DNA of 64,000 nucleotides from Pseudomonas sp. Irchel s3h17 (lineage in GTDB: Bacteria; Pseudomonadota; Gammaproteobacteria; Pseudomonadales; Pseudomonadaceae): the NCBI RefSeq assembly GCF_900187505.1, contig NZ_FYDL01000011.1, forward strand, positions 1 through 64,000, in the 5' to 3' direction. Both the position numbers and the translations under genes were made by a program. Below the pieces are notes generated by a model that was given only the letters and a program-made list of their open reading frames with translations, searched no databases and was not told where the DNA came from. Of this stretch, positions 52,143 to 61,306 are shown in pieces. Within the stretch, counting starts at the first letter, position 1. Each line of letters begins with the position of its first letter.

Positions 52143-54193
52143 GTGCGCAAGATTTCCTGGTTGAACTGGGCACCGAAGAGCTGCCACCCAAGGCCCTGAA
52201 CACCCTGGCCGAGGCCTTCCTGGCCGGTATCGACAAGGGCCTGCAAGCCGCTGGCCTGAATTACGAGAGCAAAACCGTATACGCCGCGCCGCGTCGCCTG
52301 GCCGTGCTGATCACCGCGCTGGCCACCCAGCAACCGGATCGCAGCATCAACCTCGACGGCCCGCCACGCCAGGCGGCCTTCGATGCCGAAGGCAACCCGA
52401 CTCAAGCCGCCCTGGGCTTCGCCAAGAAATGTGGCGTGGACCTGAGCGAAATCGACCAGAGCGGGCCCAAGCTGCGTTACAGCCAAAGCATCGCCGGCAA
52501 GCCGACCGCCAGCCTGTTGCCGACCATCGTCGAAGACTCGCTGAACGACCTGCCGATTCCCAAGCGCATGCGCTGGGGCGCTCGCAAGGAAGAGTTCGTG
52601 CGTCCGACCCAATGGCTGGTGATGCTGCTCGGCGACCAGGTGGTCGACTGCACCATCCTCGCTCAGAAGGCCGGTCGCGACTCCCGTGGTCACCGCTTCC
52701 ATCACCCGGACAGCGTGCGCATCACCTCGCCAGCCAACTACCTCGATGACCTGCGCGCGGCCTATGTACTGGCCGATGCCAACGAGCGTCGCGAGCTGAT
52801 CAGCAAGCGTACCGCCGAGCTTGCCACGCTGCAGGAAGGCACCGCGATCATGCCGCCGGCCTTGCTCGACGAAGTGACCGCCCTGGTTGAATGGCCGGTG
52901 CCGCTGGTCTGCTCGTTCGAAGAACGCTTCCTCGATGTACCGCAAGAAGCGCTGATCACCACCATGCAGGACAACCAGAAGTACTTCTGCCTGCTGGATG
53001 TCGACGGCAAGTTGCTGCCACGTTTCATTACCGTGGCCAACATCGAGAGCAAAGACCCGCAGCAGATCATCGACGGTAACGAGAAAGTGGTTCGCCCACG
53101 CCTGACCGACGCCGAATTCTTCTTCAAGCAAGACAAGAAGCAGAAACTCGAAGACTTCAACCTGCGCCTGCAGAACGTGGTGTTCCAGGAAAAACTCGGC
53201 AGCGTCTACGACAAGGCCGAGCGCGTTTCCAAACTCGCCGCCTTCATTGCCCCGCACATTGGCGGCAACGCACAGTGGGCGGCCCGTGCTGGCCTGTTGT
53301 CCAAGTGCGACCTGGCGACCGAGATGGTCGGTGAGTTCCCGGAGATGCAAGGTGTTGCCGGTTACTACTACGCCCTCAACGATGGCGAGCCGGAAGATGT
53401 CGCGCTGGCGCTGAACGAGCAGTACATGCCGCGCGGTGCCGGTGCTGAACTGCCCGTCACCCTGACCGGGGCGGCGGTGGCTATCGCCGACAAACTCGAC
53501 ACCCTGGTCGGTATCTTCGGTATCGGCATGCTGCCTACCGGCAGCAAGGACCCCTATGCCTTGCGCCGCGCCGCGCTGGGCGTGCTGCGGATCCTGATCG
53601 ACAAGAAACTCGACCTGGACCTGACCGATGCCGTGGCTTTCGCCGTCGCAGCGTTCGGCACCAAGGTCAAGGGCGCCGGCCTGGCCGATTCAGTCCTGGA
53701 GTTCATCTTCGACCGTCTGCGTGCCCGCTATGAAGACGAAGGCGTGGATGTGGCCACCTACCTGTCGGTACGTGCCCTGAAGCCGGGTTCGGCTCTGGAC
53801 TTCGACCAGCGCGTACAAGCGGTGCAAGCGTTCCGCCAGTTGCCGGAAGCGGCTGCACTGGCTGCCGTGAACAAGCGTGTGTCGAACCTGCTGAGCAAGC
53901 TCGAAGGCAGCGTGCCGACCACTGTCGAAGCCAAGTATTTCGACAATGCCAACGAGTTCTCCCTGTACTCGGCGATCCAGCAAGCGGATCAAGCGGTGCA
54001 GCCGATGGCCGCGGCCCGTCAGTACAGCGAGTCTCTGGCACGCCTGGCCGCCTTGCGCGAGCCGGTGGATGCGTTCTTCGAAGCCGTGATGGTCAACGCT
54101 GAAGACGCCAAGGTGCGTGCCAACCGTTATGCGTTGCTGGCACGTCTGCGTGGCCTGTTCCTGGGCGTTGCCGACATTTCGTTGCTGGGGTAA
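52139..54193 (+). CDS. glyS: Glycyl-tRNA synthetase beta chain
   Basis: 684 residues starting SAQDFLVELGTEELPPKALN. An HD-like region and a C-terminal anticodon-binding domain (about 570-680) are expected from the family. It is coupled to glyQ and followed, after six bases, by gmhB. Length matches the family. Confidence 0.97.
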   Translation: MSAQDFLVELGTEELPPKALNTLAEAFLAGIDKGLQAAGLNYESKTVYAAPRRLAVLITALATQQPDRSINLDGPPRQAAFDAEGNPTQAALGFAKKCGVDLSEIDQSGPKLRYSQSIAGKPTASLLPTIVEDSLNDLPIPKRMRWGARKEEFVRPTQWLVMLLGDQVVDCTILAQKAGRDSRGHRFHHPDSVRITSPANYLDDLRAAYVLADANERRELISKRTAELATLQEGTAIMPPALLDEVTALVEWPVPLVCSFEERFLDVPQEALITTMQDNQKYFCLLDVDGKLLPRFITVANIESKDPQQIIDGNEKVVRPRLTDAEFFFKQDKKQKLEDFNLRLQNVVFQEKLGSVYDKAERVSKLAAFIAPHIGGNAQWAARAGLLSKCDLATEMVGEFPEMQGVAGYYYALNDGEPEDVALALNEQYMPRGAGAELPVTLTGAAVAIADKLDTLVGIFGIGMLPTGSKDPYALRRAALGVLRILIDKKLDLDLTDAVAFAVAAFGTKVKGAGLADSVLEFIFDRLRARYEDEGVDVATYLSVRALKPGSALDFDQRVQAVQAFRQLPEAAALAAVNKRVSNLLSKLEGSVPTTVEAKYFDNANEFSLYSAIQQADQAVQPMAAARQYSESLARLAALREPVDAFFEAVMVNAEDAKVRANRYALLARLRGLFLGVADISLLG

Positions 54194-54199
54194 GACGGC

Positions 54200-54733
54200 T
54201 TGAAACTGCTGATTCTCGATCGGGACGGGGTGATCAACTACGACTCCGACGCTTACATCAAGTCGGTGGAGGAGTGGGTTCCTCTGCCTGGCTCGATCGA
54301 AGCCATCGCGCGGTTGAGCAAGGCCGGCTGGACGGTAGCGGTCGCTACCAACCAGTCGGGCATTGCTCGAGGCTACTACGATGTCGCCACCCTCGACGCC
54401 ATGCACGCGCGCCTGCGCCAGCTCGTGGCCGAGCAGGGTGGTGAACTCGGCCTGATCGTCTATTGCCCCCACGGGCCTGACGAAGGCTGTGAATGTCGCA
54501 AGCCCAAACCCGGCATGCTTAAAACCATTGCCGCACATTACGACGTGGCGCTGACGGGCCTGTGGTTCGTCGGCGACAGTCTCGGTGACCTGAAGGCGGC
54601 AGAAGCCGTCGACTGTCAGCCAGTTTTGGTAAAAACCGGGAAAGGCGAGAAGACTCAGGGCTTGACCCTGCCGGCAGGCACTTTGATTTTTGACGATCTG
54701 GCGGCGATTGCCGCAGAACTTATCAACAACTAG
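54200..54733 (+). CDS. gmhB: D-glycero-beta-D-manno-heptose-1,7-bisphosphate 7-phosphatase
   Basis: 177 residues from a TTG at 54200, six bases after glyS. HAD motifs: LDRDGVINYDSD (nucleophile), VATNQSGIARG, KPKPGML and FVGDSLGDLKAA. The zinc-binding loop CPHGPDEGCECRKPKPG (four cysteines with His) is typical of GmhB. It belongs to ADP-heptose formation for the lipopolysaccharide core. Confidence 0.95.
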   Translation: MKLLILDRDGVINYDSDAYIKSVEEWVPLPGSIEAIARLSKAGWTVAVATNQSGIARGYYDVATLDAMHARLRQLVAEQGGELGLIVYCPHGPDEGCECRKPKPGMLKTIAAHYDVALTGLWFVGDSLGDLKAAEAVDCQPVLVKTGKGEKTQGLTLPAGTLIFDDLAAIAAELINN

Positions 54734-54817
54734 GGCGATTCTGACATCCTGATCAAGGACTGTTCGGGAGCGCGCTTTTTAGAAGGCGGGCATTGCCCCG
54801 CAACGGTAAACGCGACC

Positions 54818-55588
54818 ATGTCGATCTTGCAGGCAATCAGAACCTTTCTTTTTTACCTGCTGCTGGGCACCAGCTCGTTGCTGTGGTGCAGCCTGAGCTT
54901 TTTTATCGCGCCGTTCCTGCCGTTCAAGGCGCGTTATCGCTTCATCAACGTCTATTGGTGCCGTTGCGCACTGTGGCTGAGCAAGGTGTTCCTGGGCATC
55001 CGCTTTGAAGTCAAAGGCGCTGAAAACGTCCCTGAACAGCCCTGTGTGATTCTGTCGAACCACCAGAGCACCTGGGAAACGTTCTTCCTCTCGGCCTATT
55101 TCGAGCCCCTGAGCCAGGTGCTCAAGCGCGAATTGCTGTATGTGCCGTTCTTTGGTTGGGCGATGGCCATGCTGCGACCGATCGCCATCGATCGCGACAA
55201 CCCGAAAGCCGCACTCAAGCACGTGGCGAAGAAGGGCGACGAGCTGCTCAAGGACAACGTCTGGGTGTTGATCTTCCCGGAAGGCACTCGCGTTCCGTTC
55301 GGTACGGTGGGCAAGTTCTCTCGCGGCGGGACGGCATTGGCAGTCAATGCCCAGTTGCCAGTACTGCCAATCGCCCACAACGCCGGCAAGTTCTGGCCAA
55401 AGACCGGCTGGGCGAAAACCCCCGGCACGATCACGGTGGTCATCGGTGCGCCGATGTACGCCGAGGGTAGCGGGCCACGGGCGGTTGCCGAGCTCAACGA
55501 CCGCGCCGCGGCCTGGAATGAGCAGACCCAACGCGACATGGGTTCGCTGCCGCCTCTGTCCGCCGTAACGGACAAGGAAGCGATTTGA
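54818..55588 (+). CDS. plsC: 1-acyl-sn-glycerol-3-phosphate acyltransferase
   Basis: 256 residues, membrane-associated through a hydrophobic N-terminus. PlsC motifs: SNHQSTWETFF (HxxxxD-type site with E in place of D: NHQSTWE) and FPEGTRVPFG. It makes phosphatidic acid from lysophosphatidic acid. The HQSTWE variant is usual in this Pseudomonas group. Terminator at 55717; the 130 bases before it are AT-rich and without a gene. Confidence 0.92.
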   Translation: MSILQAIRTFLFYLLLGTSSLLWCSLSFFIAPFLPFKARYRFINVYWCRCALWLSKVFLGIRFEVKGAENVPEQPCVILSNHQSTWETFFLSAYFEPLSQVLKRELLYVPFFGWAMAMLRPIAIDRDNPKAALKHVAKKGDELLKDNVWVLIFPEGTRVPFGTVGKFSRGGTALAVNAQLPVLPIAHNAGKFWPKTGWAKTPGTITVVIGAPMYAEGSGPRAVAELNDRAAAWNEQTQRDMGSLPPLSAVTDKEAI

Positions 55589-55716
55589 GATTCTGTGGAT
55601 AACCTGTGCACCGTTTTATCGAAAAAAGACGTAATTGATATCTAAATCCATGATTTACATACATATTTCTTAAGCTAATAAAACGCCGTAAAACGTGCAT
55701 AAGTTTTCGCAGTCAT

Positions 55717-55747
55717 AAAAAAGCCGGCACTGGATGCCGGTTTTTTT
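55717..55747. terminator. Bidirectional terminator between plsC and the kinase gene
   Basis: CCGGCA / TGCCGG with loop CTGGA, flanked by A6-G on the left and T7 on the right, so it can stop transcripts from both directions. Confidence 0.9.
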
Positions 55748-55756
55748 ATGCCCTTC

Positions 55757-58063
55757 TTATTCATCCAGCAACGGCAGTTGGACACTGAAGGTCGTGCCTT
55801 GCCCGACCTGGCTTTCGCAAAGGATCCGTCCGCCATGACGATCCACCACGGCTTTGACCATCGACAACCCCAGGCCCAATCCGTCACTGCCCTGCGCTGA
55901 GGCAAAACGTCGGTACTGGCTGAACAATTCCGGCAACTCCGCCGCCGATAGACCTTTGCCCTGATCGCTGATGTCGCAGGTCAACCAGCCCTGCGCACAA
56001 CTCACCCGCACCGTGACCCTAGAGCCAGACGGGCTGTACTTGATGGCGTTTTCCAGCAGGTTGAACAGCGCCCGGGTCAGCAATGACTGATCCGCCAGCA
56101 CCATGCCTTCGGCATCGTCATCCAGGTCATGCTGCAACTCGATCTGCTTGAGCTGCGCGATGCTCATCGCTTGATCGAAGGCATCGAGCACCAGCATCGC
56201 GAACATGCTCGGCTCGAACTGGTAGGCCTCTGACTCGGCCTTGGCCAGCTGTACAAACGCCTCGGTCAGGCCCAGGGCCTTGCGTACCTGCAACTCGATC
56301 TGGGCGAACAACTGCGTGTCTCCCGCCCCCTGGCAATGCTGGACGTCGAGCAGCGCCAGAATCGCCGAATGCGGTGCGCGCAGGTCGTGGGAGAGAAAAC
56401 GCATCAGCACTGCGCGTTGTTCCTCGGCCTCACGTTCGACGCTCAAATCCGTGAAACTGAGCAACCAGCCAATCGCCGCTCCACCTTCGGCCGGAAACAG
56501 CGATGCCACGTCCAGGCGCAGGCTTCGGCCATGGATATCGCGGAACTCATTGCTTTCAAGGGCCGATAGCGCGGGACGTGCCTCTTCAAGCAGGCCTGGA
56601 TAACCCAGGGTCGCGAGCTGCGACAGCAAGTCTTCGCCGACCAGGTCACCGGCAAACAGACTCCGGGCATTTCGATTGGCCAGCAGAATGCGCCCATCCG
56701 GTCCACTGATCAGGGTGGCCACGGGCAAGTACTCAAGACCGTCCGAGATAAAACGCCGGGTGTCGCGGGTCCGGCTCATCGCCTGCTCCAGCGCAACGAT
56801 CTGCCCCTGCAGCACATCACCGGCCGGAGAGGCCGTGCGACGACGTTCGGGGAACACTTTGGGCTCGCTGTCGAGTCGTGCCAGTTCCCAGCCGAAGTAG
56901 GCGAGCACGGCGCTCAGCCGGCGCCAGTTCCAGATCAGGTACCCCAGCAACATCCCCAGCACGCTCGCGGCCGGTGACCACCACCAGCCCGCCCTGAGCA
57001 TGAGTGCCGAGATGAGCAGGGCCGTGGCCATGCCACCCAGGGTCAGCCACAAGGCTCGTCGTGGGCGGAACAACAGCAAGGCCAGCAACAGGGCGACCAT
57101 GGCCGTCGACAGCGCAACCCTCCAGCCATTGCCCAACACCACAATGCTGCGTTGCTGGAGCAGACCGTTCAGCAGGTTGGCCTGAATCTCGATGCCCGCC
57201 GTCGTGCCGGCGCTCGCTGATTGCGGTGTGACGTAGCGGTCGCCTAACCCCGGCGCGGTGGAGCCGATCAGGATCAGGCGATCGCGCAGCAATTGCGCCG
57301 GTACTTCACCGCGCAGCACGCTGACGTACGGAACGCTGGGAAACCCTGCATTCATGCTGATAAAGGGAATTCGAATGCGCTGGCTTCGCTGCCAACCTTG
57401 CACTGTCGACACCGCGGACGAGCCGGGCAGGGTATCCGGGCCATCGGTGGTCGTCTCGTAGAGCAACCACGCCAATTGCGCTCTCGGGGCGCGCTCAGGG
57501 CCCTCACGCAGGTACACACTGCGCACGATGCCATCCGCGTCTGCCTCGGCATTGATATGCCCGACACCCTTGGCGCAGTGGCTCAACGGTGCCACAGGTT
57601 CGATCTCACCCAACGGCTGCCCATAGCGGGCAACCCCTTCACGCAACAACGGGATAAACACATTGCCAGCCTGGCAGATCGCCTGGGCCAGGCGAAGATC
57701 ATGCTCGGGGGTTTTGGCCGGCTCACTGAAGATGACGTCAAACAGAACGCCCCGGGGCCCGGCGGCCGACAACCGATCAAGCAGGTCGGCGTGCATTGTC
57801 CGCGGCCAGGGCCATTGCCCTAACTGCTGCAAGCTGTAGTCGTCGATGGTGACGATGAGAATTCGCGGGTCGACTGGCAGTGGACTCAGGCGCCGCAGGT
57901 TGTCATACAGCAGGTTGCTCAGCGTCAGTCCATGGCTCAAGGACAATACAGCCGTCAACGGCAACAGGATCAGGCTGACCCATAGCCATTCACGGACCAA
58001 CCGGCGAAACAGTCGCTGCGCCTGAGTGGGCTCGCGACCTTCCTTCCTTGGCCAGCGCCTCAT
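55757..58063 (-). CDS. CHASE2-domain sensor histidine kinase
   Basis: About 768 residues. An N-terminal membrane helix (about 30-48) is followed by a CHASE2 sensor domain (RILIVTIDDYSLQQLGQWPW, PRGVLFDVIFSEP, LILIGSTAPGLGDRYVTP). Three further helices lie at about 315-385. Then come a PAS-like domain (LPVATLISGPDGRILLANRN), a HisKA domain with the phosphate-accepting His in FLSHDLRAPHS, and an ATPase domain (NLLENAIKYSPSGS, SDQGKGLS, GLGLGLSMVKAVVDRHGG). ATG 58063 is preferred to the TTG at 58069. It follows the fecR-domain gene by 18 bases and is probably paired with the response regulator at 59975. Confidence 0.9.
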   Translation of the reverse strand: MRRWPRKEGREPTQAQRLFRRLVREWLWVSLILLPLTAVLSLSHGLTLSNLLYDNLRRLSPLPVDPRILIVTIDDYSLQQLGQWPWPRTMHADLLDRLSAAGPRGVLFDVIFSEPAKTPEHDLRLAQAICQAGNVFIPLLREGVARYGQPLGEIEPVAPLSHCAKGVGHINAEADADGIVRSVYLREGPERAPRAQLAWLLYETTTDGPDTLPGSSAVSTVQGWQRSQRIRIPFISMNAGFPSVPYVSVLRGEVPAQLLRDRLILIGSTAPGLGDRYVTPQSASAGTTAGIEIQANLLNGLLQQRSIVVLGNGWRVALSTAMVALLLALLLFRPRRALWLTLGGMATALLISALMLRAGWWWSPAASVLGMLLGYLIWNWRRLSAVLAYFGWELARLDSEPKVFPERRRTASPAGDVLQGQIVALEQAMSRTRDTRRFISDGLEYLPVATLISGPDGRILLANRNARSLFAGDLVGEDLLSQLATLGYPGLLEEARPALSALESNEFRDIHGRSLRLDVASLFPAEGGAAIGWLLSFTDLSVEREAEEQRAVLMRFLSHDLRAPHSAILALLDVQHCQGAGDTQLFAQIELQVRKALGLTEAFVQLAKAESEAYQFEPSMFAMLVLDAFDQAMSIAQLKQIELQHDLDDDAEGMVLADQSLLTRALFNLLENAIKYSPSGSRVTVRVSCAQGWLTCDISDQGKGLSAAELPELFSQYRRFASAQGSDGLGLGLSMVKAVVDRHGGRILCESQVGQGTTFSVQLPLLDE

Positions 58064-58081
58064 CGGCAAAGCGCCGGACGC

Positions 58082-59074
58082 TTATTGAACTCGCGTGGTC
58101 CGAGGGTAATAGAAGATGTCATATACCCCGGTTTCTCCTTCAAGCCCCTGCGCGTCAAATGCAGAGAGCCGAACATGGTAGTAGAACGCCTTCAACCCGA
58201 TGAAGTTTATCTCAGGCGTACTGGAAAACTGTTCCTGCTTGATGTTCATGAACGAGGTGTCCGTGGCGACTTGCGCCCGATAGCGCGTGGCGCCTTCCAC
58301 CGGTTGCATGATCAGTTGCCAGGCCGGTGCCGGCCCGGTCTGTCCCGCCTGTCCGAGCAATCGTGGCGGAGGCAGCAGGTCGGTTGGTATCAACGTGCCT
58401 TCCTTCTGGATCCGTAATCCCTGGCGGGCCATCACCTGCACATCAGCATCCGTATCAGCCTGGGGCGATGGTTTTCCCGGTGTTTTTTTCAGCGGCGCGT
58501 CACCCTCATCACGGTCAACGGCAACCTGGCCATTGAGCACTTCAATCAATGAGTGCCCATTGTCTTCATTGCGTACCCGGAAGTGAGTGCCACGAACCCC
58601 GAGCACGCCCACCGGCGTCACGATCTGGAAACGATCATAGTCGCTGGCGCGCTTGATGACATAGGACTCGACCTGGCCTTGATCAAGGATCACCTGTGCC
58701 ACCTTGAGCTCTTCGTTAAGGCTCAAGGTCACCTGGGAACTGGATGGCAGGACGATGCGCGACCCATCGCCCAGCGACAGGCTGACAAAGGCCGAAGGGG
58801 AGGTCTTCACACTTTCGTGTTCATCCACCGTCATCCCTTCTTCCAGGGCAACCTGCTTGCCTTTGCGGTCAAGCTTCCAGGCTTCGCCCGTCAGGTGTTC
58901 GATCGTGGCAGGCAGGGGTTGTCCGCGACACTGCTGATTATCATCAATGTACGGCAGGCGCTTGGCGGTGAAAAAAGCGGCAGATGCACTCTGGGTCAAC
59001 GAACCCGACAAGCTCGCGACCAGCAACAACAGGGTGCCGAAATGGCGGCAGTGCAAAGAAGTGATTGAGTTCAT
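58082..59074 (-). CDS. FecR-domain periplasmic protein
   Basis: 330 residues: a signal peptide (GTLLLLVASLSGSLTQSASA), then a FecR-like domain (SPSAFVSLSLGDGSRIVLPS, FQIVTPVGVLGVRGTHFRVR), and a C-terminal part that looks like a fibronectin-type fold (LIMQPVEGATRYRAQVATDT). Here FecR is not next to a sigma factor gene but to a CHASE2 kinase, a pairing seen in other signalling operons. It probably senses a periplasmic or cell-wall state. The upstream region holds repeated hairpins (59253-59436). Confidence 0.88.
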   Translation of the reverse strand: MNSITSLHCRHFGTLLLLVASLSGSLTQSASAAFFTAKRLPYIDDNQQCRGQPLPATIEHLTGEAWKLDRKGKQVALEEGMTVDEHESVKTSPSAFVSLSLGDGSRIVLPSSSQVTLSLNEELKVAQVILDQGQVESYVIKRASDYDRFQIVTPVGVLGVRGTHFRVRNEDNGHSLIEVLNGQVAVDRDEGDAPLKKTPGKPSPQADTDADVQVMARQGLRIQKEGTLIPTDLLPPPRLLGQAGQTGPAPAWQLIMQPVEGATRYRAQVATDTSFMNIKQEQFSSTPEINFIGLKAFYYHVRLSAFDAQGLEGETGVYDIFYYPRTTRVQ

Positions 59075-59252
59075 AGGATTCGCTTTTCACGCTTTTTTTG
59101 AAGACCTGGCGGACCCACTGATTCGTCGGCCTTGCGCACCATACCTGACAGGGCTCTGCAACAGATAGCCCGTGCCTATACATAACGCCATCATCGATAT
59201 AAAAAAGCTGTCGCGATTTTCCTTGAACGCGCCCCCCTCGAAAGGGGAAAGC

Positions 59253-59436
59253 GACACGTCCCTGTGTCGGATCGAATCCGAATCGACCCGGTTAACATGT
59301 GAGAAGGCACTCCATTTTTTCCCCTGAACTGCAGACCGCAAGCGAACCGGCGATCGGCGGTCCCGCCAGGCTGGCGATGACACTCCCTGTGTCGGGGCAC
59401 ATCCCAATGCCCCTGTGCCTCTCAACACTTGAGAAG
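59253..59436. repeat. Duplicated hairpin segment upstream of the fecR-domain gene
   Basis: Two related segments, 59253-59306 and 59379-59436, both begin GACAC(G)TCCCTGTGTCGG, which folds as GACAC/GTGTC, and both end in a segment with AACA followed by TGAGAAG. A further stem CCCCT/AGGGG lies at 59234-59247, and GGCACA/TGTGCC inside the second copy. No gene occupies 59075-59500. The repeats lie 180 and 300 bases upstream of the fecR start and might be operator or leader elements. Confidence 0.45.
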
Positions 59437-59500
59437 TTACCAAGACCCACACGCGGTGAGGTAATTCTCAATATTTCTTCAGAATTGCCCGCCCAGCGTT

Positions 59501-59734
59501 TCAGAACACCCAGCGCGACTGCTCCTCCTGCGTGTGCAGAGGTGCCGAATAGGCTTCATCCCCGGACGTACTCACCGGCGCGAATCCCCGTGAATCGCTG
59601 AAGCCTGCATGCGCCACAATGGGGCTGTAGTAACGCGGCGACACGGGCTTATCCGATGCGGCATGACTTGAGTTCACCGCGGGCGAAGCGGCTCCCAGGC
59701 AGGCAACGAGTACCAACGATATGCAACCTTTCAT
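59501..59734 (-). CDS. Small secreted protein of unknown function
   Basis: 77 residues from ATG 59734 (GAGG seven bases upstream). A signal peptide (GCISLVLVACLGAASPAVNS, cleavage near SHA-A) precedes a polar Ser/Tyr-rich mature part of about 50 residues ending in EEQSRWVF. It lies between the fecR-domain gene and the response regulator and may belong to that module. No family recognised. Confidence 0.55.
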   Translation of the reverse strand: MKGCISLVLVACLGAASPAVNSSHAASDKPVSPRYYSPIVAHAGFSDSRGFAPVSTSGDEAYSAPLHTQEEQSRWVF

Positions 59735-59974
59735 CGCGATGCCTCGGTTCACCGTCGCCATCACAGCACGAGGATTCAACCTGTTCCCCATCGTTCGTTC
59801 CTTACACTTTCGAGCGGATACCTGCCGATTACCGGCTAATTGATATCAGCCTACCCAGCCCTGAAGCATCTGCAGAAAATCGCCATAATTGTTCAGATTC
59901 GAACAATCAGCCTAAACTCGGAACTGTAGGACTATTTACCCACAGCACTCTACGAGATGAAGGAAGCACTCCGC

Positions 59975-60694
59975 ATGCGTGTCGCAATACTGGATGATGA
60001 ACCCGCCGAGCTACGCCGGGTGGAACAGACACTGCGACAGATGCCGGAAGCCGGGGAAGATGCCTGGGGCTTGCATAGTTTCGAGCGAGGAGAGGACCTG
60101 CTGCGTCAGCTTCGCCGTGAAACCTTCGACTTGCTGATACTCGACTGGCAACTGCCCGACATCAGTGGGCTGGCGCTGTTGCGCTGGACCCGTGAGCACA
60201 TGGAGGTGCCTCCGGCCGCCATCATGCTCACCAGCCGGGACGCTGAAAGCGACATCGTTCAGGCGCTCAACGCCGGAGCGGACGATTACGTCAGCAAGCC
60301 ATTTCGCCCCAACGAACTCAAAGCCCGCGTTAACGCCGTGCTGCGTCGCCATGGTTTACAGCGCGGCACGGCCAGCGAAGTATTGAGCTTCAATGACCTG
60401 GTGTTCGATGACGCAGAGCTGACCGTCACCCGTGCCGGCAACCCCATCAGCTTCACCGAACGCGAGTACCGCCTGGCGCGCTGCCTGTTTGCCAACCTCG
60501 GCCGACCGCTGTCGCGGGAGTACCTCTATGAGCGTTTCTGGTCTCATGAAGAGATGGTGTCTTCCAGGCCCCTGGATACCCACATCTATCGCCTGCGCAA
60601 CAAGCTCGGCCTGACCGCTGATCGTGGCTGGCAGCTGCTGACTATCTATGGCTACGGCTACCGCCTGGAAAGCGTCACGGCGGTGAGCGAGTAA
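59975..60694 (+). CDS. OmpR-type response regulator
   Basis: 239 residues. The receiver domain begins RVAILDDEPAE (acidic pair), has the phosphorylation Asp in LLILDWQLPDISGL and the lysine in DDYVSKPFRP. A winged-helix output domain follows (ITFTEREYRL-type, here FTEREYRLARCLF; RPLDTHIYRLRNKLG; GYGYRLE). ATG 59975 was preferred to 59957 because GGAAG precedes it. It is divergent from the kinase/fecR genes and is their likely partner. Confidence 0.92.
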   Translation: MRVAILDDEPAELRRVEQTLRQMPEAGEDAWGLHSFERGEDLLRQLRRETFDLLILDWQLPDISGLALLRWTREHMEVPPAAIMLTSRDAESDIVQALNAGADDYVSKPFRPNELKARVNAVLRRHGLQRGTASEVLSFNDLVFDDAELTVTRAGNPISFTEREYRLARCLFANLGRPLSREYLYERFWSHEEMVSSRPLDTHIYRLRNKLGLTADRGWQLLTIYGYGYRLESVTAVSE

Positions 60695-60720
60695 CGTGTT
60701 TTACGGTTAGATACGATCGA

Positions 60721-60755
60721 AAAAAAAGGCCAACGCTGAGCGTTGGCCTTTTTTG
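60721..60755 (+). terminator. Intrinsic terminator after the response regulator
   Basis: AAGGCCAACGCT / AGCGTTGGCCTT with a short GAG loop and a T-tract; A7 on the other side makes it usable in both directions. Confidence 0.9.
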
Positions 60756-60903
60756 TTACTGCAGATCGAACCGGATGTAGGGTCTCAGAATAAATGATTT
60801 TGCGCCCCAGCAAACATTGCCGAAAAATCATCTTTTTTGTGAGTCAGCCGGTTAGGATTCACAAAATAAATGAGAAAAGCCTACTCGCCTCACACAATAG
60901 TTG

Positions 60904-60917
60904 GTTCCACGTGGAAC
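60904..60917. other. parS centromere-like site
   Basis: GTTCCACGTGGAAC is a perfect 14-base palindrome identical to the core of the Pseudomonas parS sequence bound by chromosomal ParB. In P. aeruginosa the high-affinity sites lie within about 15 kb of oriC. Gene order here places gyrB/recF/dnaN/dnaA beyond the right end of the window, which agrees. The flanking region 60756-61148 shows no other gene. Confidence 0.85.
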
Positions 60918-61148
60918 ATGGGCACGCAGGCGGAGTGTCGCATTGCAATTTTTTGAACCAATTAAATGTCGTTTCGCTCGCCTCCCCGCTGGAAGAGCTG
61001 AGTGGCTCAGGCCATGCCGAACCCATAGCCCCGTCCTGGCGCTCATCCGAGTAATCTTCTGCTGTACATCTTTTCCCACACTGATGGTGATGGCATATTG
61101 ACACCTTCACACTGAAAAAATTGAAAAGGAAGTCAGGCGGAAAAGCTT

Positions 61149-61260
61149 ATTGCTCTGCCGATTAAAGGCGAATCGTTCCTAATGCTGAGGGACGGTAAAG
61201 CCGTGCTTATTGATGGCGGTTACCCGCATCAGCAAAGTCGATCACTCACTCGAACGTCGG
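61149..61260 (+). pseudogene. MBL-fold hydrolase, N-terminal fragment
   Basis: A short open stretch reads IALPIKGESFLMLRDGKAVL followed by IDGGYPHQQSRSL, typical of the first strands of metallo-beta-lactamase-fold proteins up to the first turn. The catalytic HxHxDH motif and everything after it are missing; beyond about 61260 the frame loses similarity and stops near 61322. No in-frame ATG was found at the expected start. It is probably the remnant of a gene cut by the acquisition of the recombinase module. Confidence 0.5.
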
Positions 61261-61306
61261 TTTATCGGCATGCTCTCGTGAGCGCTGCCAGTCTAAAACG
61301 CCGAGG

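Noticed and set aside
51108..52187. N-terminal extension of the tag frame to 545 residues
   Set aside because: The extension is antisense to glyQ; Tag proteins begin at the MPRCFWC start at 51107.
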